DNA of 43,789 nucleotides from NCBI GenBank assembly GCA_022340185.1, contig JAJDOK010000126.1, forward strand, positions 1-43,789. The letters are read 5' to 3'. The notes beneath the pieces are model-generated. The model ran no database searches and was not told the DNA's origin. It saw only the letters and a list, made by a program, of their open reading frames with translations. The number at the start of each line of letters is the position of its first letter. The stretch's first letter is position 1. The translations under genes and the position numbers were made by a program. Below are positions 8,268 through 17,447 of the stretch, one piece after another. This DNA is from Salaquimonas sp. (GTDB lineage: Bacteria; Pseudomonadota; Alphaproteobacteria; Rhizobiales; Rhizobiaceae).

Positions 8268-9460
8268 TTCTTCACCCCCGAATAGGGGTCGGCGGCATCG
8301 CGCAGGCCGTCACCGACAAAGACGAAGGCAAGCACCAGCGCAATGAAGAACAGCACCGGAATGAAGTACCATTGATAGTTCAGCAAGACGTCGGCTTTCG
8401 ACACGTTCTGCATCAGCGCGCCGAGCGAATTGACCGGATCCTTCAGACCGAGGCCGATGAAGGAGAGCGCCGTCTCCGACCGCACCATGTAGGGAAACGA
8501 GATCATCAGGTCGACGATGATGTAACTGGTGAAGCTCGGCAGCAGATGCCTGCGGATGATGTGTCCGGCCGGCGCGCCGGCAAGCTGGGCGGCCAGCACG
8601 TACTCCTGGCTGCGTTCGGTCAGCAGATGGGTGCGGATACGTCTGGCGAGTGTCGGCCAGCCGACGAAACCCAGGATGATGGAAATCACGAAGAAACGTG
8701 TCTCCGAACTCCATTCGTCCGGCATGAAGGCGGCCATCGCCATGAACAGCGGGATGGGCGGCACCGTACGTATGGCGTCGGTGAACATCTGCAGGATGGA
8801 ATCGAGCCAGCCGCCGAAATAACCCGAAACGCCGCCGATGATCAGCGCCAGTACGAAGGAGATCAATACGCCGAGCGTGCCGACGGCGAGCGAGGTCCAG
8901 ATGGCGAACAGCGTACGCGAGAAGATGTCCTTGCCGCTGGCATCCGTGCCGAACAGGTGTATCTGCCCTTCGTCGAGTCCGAACAGATGCCGGTCAAGGG
9001 TCAACGCCTTGAAATTGACGTCGAACATCTCGCCCGGCAGATCCCAGACGAAGTCGATCAGGCTGTACTCCCAGCCCTTGACGAAGAAATGGATGTAGTG
9101 CCGCTTTTCCTTGTTGATCGTCGTGACCCAGCGGAAATTGGTCTTGATCGAGCGTTCGCGCTCCACTGCATAGATGAAGGGCCGCGCCGAAAAGCCGTTG
9201 TGATCCCAGAATTTCGGAATCTCCGGCGCACCGTTTTCGTAATTGACATCGCGACCGGCGACTGTCGGGTTGTAGGGCGACAGGAACGGTGCGAAGACAC
9301 CCATCCCCACCAGGATGATGAGCGCCCAGCCGGCGATCATCGCCGAACGGTTCGATTTGAAACGGTGCCAGATAAGCTGCGATTGCGAGGCGGTGAAATA
9401 GGCCTCTTTCGCCTTCTGGTCGGGCTTGGTCGGTGTGCTGGCTACGGCTTCAGCGGTCAT
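8264..9460 (-). CDS. Dpp/Opp-type ABC transporter permease (DppC-like)
   Basis: 398 aa, about 100 longer than typical DppC. After an N-terminal cytoplasmic stretch and TM1 (about residues 40-60) there is a long periplasmic insertion (about 65-170) before the five core helices. The permease EAA-type loop is visible (EYVLAAQLAGAPAGHIIRRH). Long insertions of this kind occur in the family-5 systems whose binding proteins are also oversized, as here. It forms the inner-membrane channel with the permease encoded upstream, 15 bases away. Confidence 0.9.
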   Translation of the reverse strand: MTAEAVASTPTKPDQKAKEAYFTASQSQLIWHRFKSNRSAMIAGWALIILVGMGVFAPFLSPYNPTVAGRDVNYENGAPEIPKFWDHNGFSARPFIYAVERERSIKTNFRWVTTINKEKRHYIHFFVKGWEYSLIDFVWDLPGEMFDVNFKALTLDRHLFGLDEGQIHLFGTDASGKDIFSRTLFAIWTSLAVGTLGVLISFVLALIIGGVSGYFGGWLDSILQMFTDAIRTVPPIPLFMAMAAFMPDEWSSETRFFVISIILGFVGWPTLARRIRTHLLTERSQEYVLAAQLAGAPAGHIIRRHLLPSFTSYIIVDLMISFPYMVRSETALSFIGLGLKDPVNSLGALMQNVSKADVLLNYQWYFIPVLFFIALVLAFVFVGDGLRDAADPYSGVKK

Positions 9461-9475
9461 GGCTCACCTCCTCCC

Positions 9476-10483
9476 CTAGCCCATCAGACCGCGCCTGACG
9501 CGCGGATCCATCAACGCCAGCAGAATGTCGGTTACGAAATTGAGGAAGACGATGCTGGCCGTCAAAAGGAAGATGATTGCGCCGGCCAATTGCTGGTCGT
9601 TGGATCGCGCCAGCGCCTCGATCAGCAGCGCGCCGGCCTCCGTCAGGGTCAGGATCAGCGCGACGACCGGCAATTCGTTGAAGATGCGGTTGAGGTCGAA
9701 ACCGAGCGAATTGATGACTGGTCCCAGCGCATGGCGCGCCGGATAGCGCCACAGCAATCTGCGCCCGGTAATGCCGCGCGCCGCAGCCGCCGTGACGTAG
9801 AGCTTGCCGATTTCATCAAGCATCAGGGCGCGCACCGTCTGCAGTGCGAACGCCGTTGCCGACCAGCCGAGGATGAAGATCGGCAGCCAGGCATGTTCGA
9901 GAAAATCGACGAATTTCGGCCACGACCAGGCCGCGTCGCGGAACTCCTTGGAAAAAAGCCCGGTCAGGGAATCGCCGAACACCATCGTCGAGAACAGCAT
10001 AATCATCAGCGCCAGCAGGAAATTGGGCAACGCCAGTCCGAGATAGCTGATGAAACGCAGCGAGTTGTTGACCGTCGGGCTTTTCGAACTCGCCGATATG
10101 ATGCCGACGGGTATGGCAATCAGATAGGCGAGGAACAAGGCCACAAGACATATGCCCAGACTGATCCAGAACTTGTCGGCCAGAAGCTGGTTGATATTGA
10201 GCCTCAGAATGCAGGAATCACCGAATTCGCCGTGGATGAAGACATTGCCGACCCAGCTTCCCCATCTGACCAGGAAGGGTCGGTCAAGGCCGAGGCGTCT
10301 CTTTTCCGCCTCGATATCGGCGATCGTGATCTGCGAACCCTGGGTGTTCTTGAAGGCCAGATATCGCTCTGCGCAGGTACCTGGAACCAGCTCCATCAGT
10401 GTGAAGACGATCAACGAGACCAATAACAGTGTCACGATCGCCATCGCTGCGCGCTGCAGCGTGAATTGAACGAATTGCGCCAT
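9476..10483 (-). CDS. Dpp/Opp-type ABC transporter permease (DppB-like)
   Basis: 335 aa from the ATG at 10483 (MAQFVQFTLQ), which places TM1 right at the N-terminus as usual for DppB. An in-frame ATG at 10516 would add 11 residues, and neither start has a clear ribosome site. TM1 is followed by a periplasmic loop with a conserved LGLDRPFLVRWGSWV-type element, then five helices and the EAA loop (LYVTAAAARGITGRRLLWRY). Partner of the permease at 8264-9460. Two hairpins lie between this gene and the binding-protein gene upstream. Confidence 0.88.
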   Translation of the reverse strand: MAQFVQFTLQRAAMAIVTLLLVSLIVFTLMELVPGTCAERYLAFKNTQGSQITIADIEAEKRRLGLDRPFLVRWGSWVGNVFIHGEFGDSCILRLNINQLLADKFWISLGICLVALFLAYLIAIPVGIISASSKSPTVNNSLRFISYLGLALPNFLLALMIMLFSTMVFGDSLTGLFSKEFRDAAWSWPKFVDFLEHAWLPIFILGWSATAFALQTVRALMLDEIGKLYVTAAAARGITGRRLLWRYPARHALGPVINSLGFDLNRIFNELPVVALILTLTEAGALLIEALARSNDQQLAGAIIFLLTASIVFLNFVTDILLALMDPRVRRGLMG

Positions 10484-10529
10484 CCCCTGTACCCGCTTGC
10501 AAGGCCTTGGAAACATTGTTCCCGGATCG

Positions 10530-10587
10530 GCCGGTTTTCCGGCTCTTGCCCGTCTTGCTCTCCGGGCCGGTTTGTTCCGGCCCGGAG
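10530..10587 (-). terminator. Twin hairpins between binding-protein and permease genes
   Basis: In the minus-strand transcript the first is a perfect 11-bp stem with a 6-base loop (CTCCGGGCCGG at 10560-10570 pairs with CCGGCCCGGAG at 10577-10587). The second is a GCCGG-TTTT-CCGGC hairpin at 10530-10543. No T-run follows either. Such structures after the binding-protein gene of ABC operons commonly slow 3'-5' decay or partly terminate transcription, so that more binding protein than permease is made; that role is inferred here. Confidence 0.6.
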
Positions 10588-10610
10588 GTCGTCGCTAGGA
10601 CACTAGCGGA

Positions 10611-12653
10611 TTATTCGTCCAACCACCACTGTTGCGGACGATAGGGAAATGTCCGGTAGTATTCGTAGGACGCCGTCTTGAACTCGGGGAAGTTCTTGAG
10701 CTTGTCGAGCGCGAAGATCGGATCGGGCGTGAGTGCCGTACCGATGAACAGCAGGTTCTCCGTCATGTTCTTGACGAGACGCTCGCCGAGCTTGTTGGAC
10801 TCGTCCGAACCGACCTCTGCGGACTGGAAGGCATTGATATCCTTCATCATCTGCTTGACGTAGTCGGGCGGCTCGACGCCTTTCGTGCCTTTGGAGTCAA
10901 CCCACTCGGCCCACAGCATGCCGGTACGGTGGGCAAAGTAGTTTTCAAACGGCGGCACGAACAGTTCGTTGGTGGCGAGCACGATCGCCAGCGGCTGGCT
11001 CTTTTCCCACATGCCGACATCGAGCTGGTTGGACGATTGCGCCGAGCGGTATTCGTCCGGGGTCACCTCCTTGACCGTGGTCTGGATACCGACATTGGCC
11101 CAGTCCTGCGCCACCAGTTCGACCACCTGGCCGGCGATGCCTTGCGTGGCGAACTGCATGTTGAGGACGAGCTTGTCGCCATTCGGCAGTTCGCGATAGC
11201 CGTCGCCATCGGTGTCCTTCATGCCGATTTCGTCAAGCAGCTTCTTGGCGCCCTCGGGATCGAACTCGATGGCGTATTTCTCCCATTTGGGATCGACGAA
11301 GGACGGCGTCGGCGAGAAGCCGATATACTGGCGCGGCGTACCCTGGCCGAAATAGGCCGTCTCGTTCAGCGCATCGCGGTTGATCGCGATCGACATCGCC
11401 TTGCGGAACCTGAGGTCGTCGAAGACCTTGCGCTTCTCCAGATCCTCGTCGGTGACGTTGAAGGAGAACACGTGTTCGGCGATCTTCGGCTTCAACTGGA
11501 TCTGGTATTTGCCCTTCTCCTGGTTCTCGAGCAGGATCGGCACGTCGGAAAGCTGCAGCGACTGCGCCTTGTAGTCGACTTCGCCGTTAACGAGTTTCAG
11601 CAGACGAACTTCGTGGTCGTTGACGAAGACCTCGTCCTGCTCGTTGATGTAGGGAAGTTGATGGCCGGCGGTGTCGACCATGAAGAAATACGGGTTGGCG
11701 ACGAAGTGACGGCCTTCCGTGGTTTCCTTGATGTCGATGTGGCTCTCGAGCGTCGGATAGACGGCCTTGGGCAGCTTGGCGACGATATCGGGATGGTTCA
11801 GCATCGGGGTCGCCGTGTCGGTCCAGTCCGAATTGCCGTAATAGGCCTTGATCGCGTCATAGCCGTCCTTGAAGCCAAGCGACTGGGCATATTTGTCGGC
11901 ATCCGGATTGATCGCCGGATGGAACATGCCGAGGAAGTGCTTGGGCTGGAAGGCCTGGCCGTAATGCGTCGCGAAGTGGGCGAGCAGGCCGGGCTTGGGC
12001 GCGGGCAGAATGAACTTCACGGTCTGCGGATCGATGACCTCGACCTGCATGCGCTCGCCGCCGACCAGAACGTAATCCTTCGGCTTCTCGTAGACATGCG
12101 TGTCCATTTCGAGATTGTCGTACCAGAACTTGATGTCATCGGCGGTGAACGGCTCGCCGTCGGACCATTTGTGGCCCTTGCGCAGGAAGAAGGTCAGTTC
12201 GGTGAAGTCGTCGTTCCACTTCCAGCCCTTGGCGACATTCGGCACGATCGTCTGCAGATCGTCCGAATAGCGCACCAGGTTGACGTGGCGGACCGACAGG
12301 AAGTCGGACGTTCCGGCTTCGGTGGCGTTCGACAGCGCGTCGAACGTGCCGCCATACTTGCCGATGGATTGATAGGGAACGACAACCAGCGGTTCTTCCG
12401 GCAGGCGCTGGGCGACCTCCGGCAAATCCTCGGGATTGCCCTGAATCTGGGCGTTGAGGTCGGTGATGGCCGGATTGTCCGAGAAGCTCAGCTTGCAATT
12501 GGCAGCTTTTTCGAACTCGCTGAGTTCATACTGTTCGGGATAGTGCCCCGCAGCCACGCCTTGCATGTCGGCGACGGTAATCGCCGGGCAGGCGGCAGAG
12601 GCCACGCTTGCATATGCAAGATAGGCGATGCCTGATAGCAGAATACTTTTCAC
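10611..12653 (-). CDS. ABC transporter substrate-binding protein, family 5
   Basis: 680 aa, much larger than DppA (about 535). It starts with GTG at 12653, supported by AGGGAG seven bases upstream, and has a signal peptide (MKSILLSGIAYLAYASVASA). The family-5 core is clear: the FDALSNATEAG-type N-lobe, a KGWKWNDDFTELTFFLRKGHKWSDGEPFTADDI block, and AISIAIN-like (FRKAMSIAINRDALNE) and NPYFF elements. Family-5 proteins bind peptides, nickel, sugars, opines and sugar phosphodiesters such as agrocinopine, so the fold does not give the ligand. First gene of the operon ending in the phosphonate monoester hydrolase-like gene. The 268 bases upstream (12654-12921) are AT-rich and must hold the promoter, but I cannot place it. 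Confidence 0.92.
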   Translation of the reverse strand: MKSILLSGIAYLAYASVASAACPAITVADMQGVAAGHYPEQYELSEFEKAANCKLSFSDNPAITDLNAQIQGNPEDLPEVAQRLPEEPLVVVPYQSIGKYGGTFDALSNATEAGTSDFLSVRHVNLVRYSDDLQTIVPNVAKGWKWNDDFTELTFFLRKGHKWSDGEPFTADDIKFWYDNLEMDTHVYEKPKDYVLVGGERMQVEVIDPQTVKFILPAPKPGLLAHFATHYGQAFQPKHFLGMFHPAINPDADKYAQSLGFKDGYDAIKAYYGNSDWTDTATPMLNHPDIVAKLPKAVYPTLESHIDIKETTEGRHFVANPYFFMVDTAGHQLPYINEQDEVFVNDHEVRLLKLVNGEVDYKAQSLQLSDVPILLENQEKGKYQIQLKPKIAEHVFSFNVTDEDLEKRKVFDDLRFRKAMSIAINRDALNETAYFGQGTPRQYIGFSPTPSFVDPKWEKYAIEFDPEGAKKLLDEIGMKDTDGDGYRELPNGDKLVLNMQFATQGIAGQVVELVAQDWANVGIQTTVKEVTPDEYRSAQSSNQLDVGMWEKSQPLAIVLATNELFVPPFENYFAHRTGMLWAEWVDSKGTKGVEPPDYVKQMMKDINAFQSAEVGSDESNKLGERLVKNMTENLLFIGTALTPDPIFALDKLKNFPEFKTASYEYYRTFPYRPQQWWLDE

Positions 12654-12921
12654 GTTATTGCTCCCTTCAGTGGATGGCTTGTCTCGTTCTTGTCACGCGG
12701 ACGGCCGTTGCGCCTTCCCGTCTTTCTTGTTCTTGTTGAAGCCTTGATTGCCGATTTCGGCCCCGCCCGTAACAACCATATTCGACCGGATTGCCCCGCG
12801 ACGCAATGACAAAAGGGGACCTCGACCGTTCCAACCGATGCATAATGTGTCAAGATGACAGATAGATGAAAACTATTCCGGTTATACAACCATAATTAAA
12901 TTCGATAGTATGTTGATTTTT

Positions 12922-13770
12922 CTAAGAAAAAACAGTCAGTAACAGGATACCGCAAAGCACGATTCCCGCCGAGAAAACCCGGATGCGCCAAGGTCTTTCC
13001 CCAAACAGTATGACGCCGATCAGCGCTGCGATGAGCACGCTGGATTCACGCACCGCAGAGATCGGTCCGAGCGGCGCCAGTGTGGCGGCGAAAATGACCA
13101 GCCCGTAGGCGGCAAGCGACAGCGCCCCTCCGATGACTCCGGAAACGTAGAAGCGTGGGGGGAGGCTCGGAAGCCGGCCGCGCGCCCGGTGGAAGATGTA
13201 GAAGCCGATCGTGCCCTCCACCGCAAACAGCCAGCCTATGTATCCCAGCGGACTGTCTGCCACCCGCACACCAAGCCCGTCGACGACCGAATAGGACGCG
13301 ATGGTGATGCCGGTGAGCAGCGCCGCACCGACCGCCTTCGTGTCCGAGCGTCCATTCCGCGACCCGAACCAGAGCGCCATGATGCCCACCGAAACGACGC
13401 CAACGCCCAACCAACCGGCAGGGTTGAGCCTCTCGCCCGCAAACAGCAATCCGCCCAGCGAAACAAGCATGGGAGCAGACCCGCGCGCGATCGGATAGAC
13501 TTGGCTGAGATCGCCCAACCGGTAGGAGGTGAGCAGGAACCAGTAGTAGAACCAGTGGATGATCGTCGAGGCGAATATGAAGACCCACGCCTCCGGTGCC
13601 GGAACCGGCACCAGACAGAGGATAACGAAGCCGATCACCATGTCGGTGAGCGCGATCACGCCCATCATCACCGCACGCTCTGCGGCGTGCTTGAGCATGG
13701 CGTTCCAGGTCGCATGCAGGAAGGCAGCGGCCAGCACCATCAGGAGCGCGATATCGCTGTGCTGTCCCAT
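12922..13770 (-). CDS. EamA/DMT-family transporter
   Basis: 282 aa with about ten hydrophobic helices arranged as two EamA repeats, the usual length for the drug/metabolite transporter superfamily. Features include the AAAFLHATWNAMLKHAAER start and a YPIARGSAPMLVSLGGLLF segment typical of helix 4 regions. Inner-membrane. It begins 18 bases downstream of the pbfA-like gene and is the last gene of the phn operon. It may move AEP, a pathway intermediate or an amino acid; direction and substrate cannot be read from sequence. Confidence 0.85.
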   Translation of the reverse strand: MGQHSDIALLMVLAAAFLHATWNAMLKHAAERAVMMGVIALTDMVIGFVILCLVPVPAPEAWVFIFASTIIHWFYYWFLLTSYRLGDLSQVYPIARGSAPMLVSLGGLLFAGERLNPAGWLGVGVVSVGIMALWFGSRNGRSDTKAVGAALLTGITIASYSVVDGLGVRVADSPLGYIGWLFAVEGTIGFYIFHRARGRLPSLPPRFYVSGVIGGALSLAAYGLVIFAATLAPLGPISAVRESSVLIAALIGVILFGERPWRIRVFSAGIVLCGILLLTVFS

Positions 13771-13788
13771 GCCTTTCGCGCCGGACGG

Positions 13789-15171
<1,383 letters not shown>

Positions 15172-15204
15172 GACCTGTCTCTCCCGATACGCCGGGCCAC
15201 GGCG

Positions 15205-16044
15205 TCAGGGACGCTCGCCGCGCGCCAGACGCTGGTTGATGTCCTCGATCACCGGCTCAATATCGGCGAGGGAATCGATGACGTAGTGTGCGCCGGCCTT
15301 GCGCAGGATATCGCGCGTCTTCTCAAGCCGCCGCTCGATCTCCTCGCGCGGCAATGTCTTGTCCATGTCGGGCGTATCCATATCCATGTAGTTGGAATAG
15401 CGCGCCACGCCGACGCCCCAGCATCCGGCATTGAGCGCCTCGCCGACACCCGAGGTCGTGTCATCGATCTTGATGACAGACTGGATCGGATAGACACCAA
15501 GCATATCGAGATTCTTGTAGACCATGAATGGGCCTGGCCGCGCACCATGAACCACTTCATCGCCGGCAACCGAGGAATCCGGCTTGTAGCCCTGTTTGGC
15601 CGCTTCTTCCTCCAGGATGTCGACCATCGAGCGGGTAAAACCCGTTGTGGAGCCGATCTTGATACCCTGTTTCTGCAGGCGCTGGGTGACTTCGGCCACG
15701 CCCGGCAGCAGGTCGGTATACTTGCGCAGGCAATCGAGCTGCGCCGGCACGAAATCGGCGAACATCATGTCGACGTCTGCGTCGGTCGGATAAAGGCCCT
15801 TGACCAGCTTCCAGCGCTCGCGGATTTCCGGCTCTTCGGTCAGCGCCTTGATGTGCAGATCCTTCCTGAGTCCCATCGGTCCGCGCGCCTCGGCCATGGA
15901 AATCTCCACGCCCTGTCTGCGGAAGACATCGACAAAGACGACCGCCGGCGCGACGACATAGGCGTCAGCCGTCGTGCCGGACCAGTCGAGGATGAGGGCC
16001 TTGACCTTGCCGCGATAGGAACGGGTGAAAACAAAATCGGACAT
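15205..16044 (-). CDS. phnX: Phosphonoacetaldehyde hydrolase (phosphonatase)
   Basis: 279 aa. HAD-superfamily enzyme cleaving the C-P bond of phosphonoacetaldehyde to acetaldehyde and phosphate. The nucleophile is D20 (LILDWSGTTAD), and the Schiff-base lysine unique to PhnX is K61 in the cap region (RGPMGLRKDLH). The later HAD acids are in VIKIDDTTSGVGE. Length and order match PhnX. It sits between phnW and the pbfA-like gene, both of which generate its substrate. Start ATG at 16044 with AGGAG just upstream. Cytoplasmic. Confidence 0.95.
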   Translation of the reverse strand: MSDFVFTRSYRGKVKALILDWSGTTADAYVVAPAVVFVDVFRRQGVEISMAEARGPMGLRKDLHIKALTEEPEIRERWKLVKGLYPTDADVDMMFADFVPAQLDCLRKYTDLLPGVAEVTQRLQKQGIKIGSTTGFTRSMVDILEEEAAKQGYKPDSSVAGDEVVHGARPGPFMVYKNLDMLGVYPIQSVIKIDDTTSGVGEALNAGCWGVGVARYSNYMDMDTPDMDKTLPREEIERRLEKTRDILRKAGAHYVIDSLADIEPVIEDINQRLARGERP

Positions 16045-16135
16045 TCAGTTCTCCTGAAATCTTGTGGGTTTTGATGATATCGGTTCGCCGACAATGGCGA
16101 TGAAGTGACGGGTTACCGGGAGCAATGCTCCCCGT

Positions 16136-17353
16136 TCAGGCAGCGAGCTTGGCGCGTTCGGCGAGCGCGCTTTCCGGCGGCGCAGCGCTTTGAACGCCCA
16201 TTTCGGCAAGCGAGGCGTGCGCCGCTTCGACGACATGGCGCATCACATTGGCGTCCATCCGCCCGATGCAGCCGATGCGGAAGGAATCGACCACGGTCAG
16301 CTTGCCCGGATAGATGATGAAGCCCTTCGCCTTCATCCGGTCGTAGAATTCCTGGAATTCGAATTTCGGATCGGCGGGATTGAAGAAGGTGACGATGATC
16401 GGCGACAGCCATTCGTTCGAAAGCAGCGTTTCGAAACCCAGCTCGCGCATGCCTGCCACCAATGCGTCGCGATTGTTGGCGTAGCGCACGCCGCGTCCCG
16501 CGATCCCGCCCTCGGCGGTGTGAATTCTGAGCGCCTCGAGGAAGGCCGCCAGCACATGGGTCGGCGGCGTGAACCGCCATTGCCCGGTCCTTTCCATGTA
16601 TTCGTACTGGGCGGCTAGATCGAGGCTGAGCGAATGCGCGTTGCCCCTGGCGGCCGCAAGCGCGTCCTTTCGGGCGATAACGAAACCGAAGCCGGGCACG
16701 CCCTCGATGCACTTGTTGGCCGAGGATGCCAGCGCCTCGATGCCGAGTGCGTCGATATCGAGATCGATCGCACCGAAGGCGCTCATCGAGTCGATCAGGA
16801 GTTTCCGCCCGTGCGCACGCACCACGTCGGCGATCTCGGCCACGGGATTGAGGATGCCCGAACTGGTCTCGCAATGGACAAGCACGACATGGCTGATTGC
16901 CTTGTCGTCTTCAAGGATCCTGGCGACCTCGCTCCCGCGCGGCGGCAGGTAGTCGCCCTTGTCGAGGACGACATGGTCGCGGCCGAGATAGTTGAGCGTT
17001 TCGGCGATGCGCTTGCCATAGGCGCCGTTGACCAGCACCAGCGTCCTGGAATTGCGCGGCGTCAGCGATCCCAGCATCGCCTCGACCGCGAAGGTGCCCG
17101 AGCCCTGCATCGGCACACAGGTGTAGGTGCTGCCGTCATCGCCCGCCAGCGCCACGATTTGGCGGCGCATGTCGGCCGTCATGGCGCGGAAGTCGCCGTC
17201 CCACGAACCAAGATCGCGCAGCATGGCCTGCTTGACCGATAGCGCCGTGGTCAACGGACCGGGGGTCAGCAGATAGGGTTCGCCGCCGGCTGGCGGTCCG
17301 AACGCATCGATCTCCACTTCAAGGCCGGCTTCAGGCTTCAAGTTGGCTGTCAC
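16136..17353 (-). CDS. phnW: 2-Aminoethylphosphonate:pyruvate transaminase
   Basis: 405 aa. Class V PLP aminotransferase converting AEP and pyruvate to phosphonoacetaldehyde and L-alanine. Diagnostic stretches: YLLTPGPLTTALSVKQAML, the SWDGDF element, MQGSGTFAVEAML, D188 (LLIDSMSAFGAI) and PLP lysine K214 in SSANKCIEGVPGFGF. The C-terminal tail is slightly longer than average. The start codon is GTG at 17353, with GGGGAGA about ten bases upstream. First gene of the phnW-phnX-pbfA-eamA run (91 bases to phnX), preceded by an inverted repeat and a weak promoter that suit LysR control. Confidence 0.96.
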   Translation of the reverse strand: MTANLKPEAGLEVEIDAFGPPAGGEPYLLTPGPLTTALSVKQAMLRDLGSWDGDFRAMTADMRRQIVALAGDDGSTYTCVPMQGSGTFAVEAMLGSLTPRNSRTLVLVNGAYGKRIAETLNYLGRDHVVLDKGDYLPPRGSEVARILEDDKAISHVVLVHCETSSGILNPVAEIADVVRAHGRKLLIDSMSAFGAIDLDIDALGIEALASSANKCIEGVPGFGFVIARKDALAAARGNAHSLSLDLAAQYEYMERTGQWRFTPPTHVLAAFLEALRIHTAEGGIAGRGVRYANNRDALVAGMRELGFETLLSNEWLSPIIVTFFNPADPKFEFQEFYDRMKAKGFIIYPGKLTVVDSFRIGCIGRMDANVMRHVVEAAHASLAEMGVQSAAPPESALAERAKLAA

Positions 17354-17381
17354 GGTCTAGGTCTCCCCGGTTTCGACAGGC

Positions 17382-17425
17382 CTTATAATGCGATCCAATT
17401 CATACGAAAAATCTATTATTCATAT
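17382..17425 (-). promoter_or_regulatory. Candidate phnW promoter with LysR-type operator
   Basis: ATACGAA (17402-17408) and TTCATAT (17419-17425) form a 7-10-7 inverted repeat with one mismatch. On the minus strand a TATAAG -10-like hexamer (17387-17382) lies 17 bases from a poor -35 (TTTTCG, 17410-17405) that overlaps the repeat. A weak -35 with an overlapping dyad is the usual layout for LysR-activated promoters. A LysR gene lies nearby at 19355-20245. The positions are seen directly; the binding is inferred. Confidence 0.5.
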
Positions 17426-17447
17426 CATTCAATCAATTTGACTGATA

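Noticed and set aside
8372..10426. Long plus-strand open frame antisense to the two permease genes
   Set aside because: It mirrors well-recognised permeases on the other strand; its product is highly charged, low-complexity and membrane-free, as expected of a GC-rich antisense frame. The same applies to the frames at 10632-12635 and 14173-16074.
12650..12889. 79-residue minus-strand frame upstream of the binding protein
   Set aside because: It runs into the binding-protein start, has non-protein-like composition, and the AT-rich stretch is better explained as the operon's promoter region.
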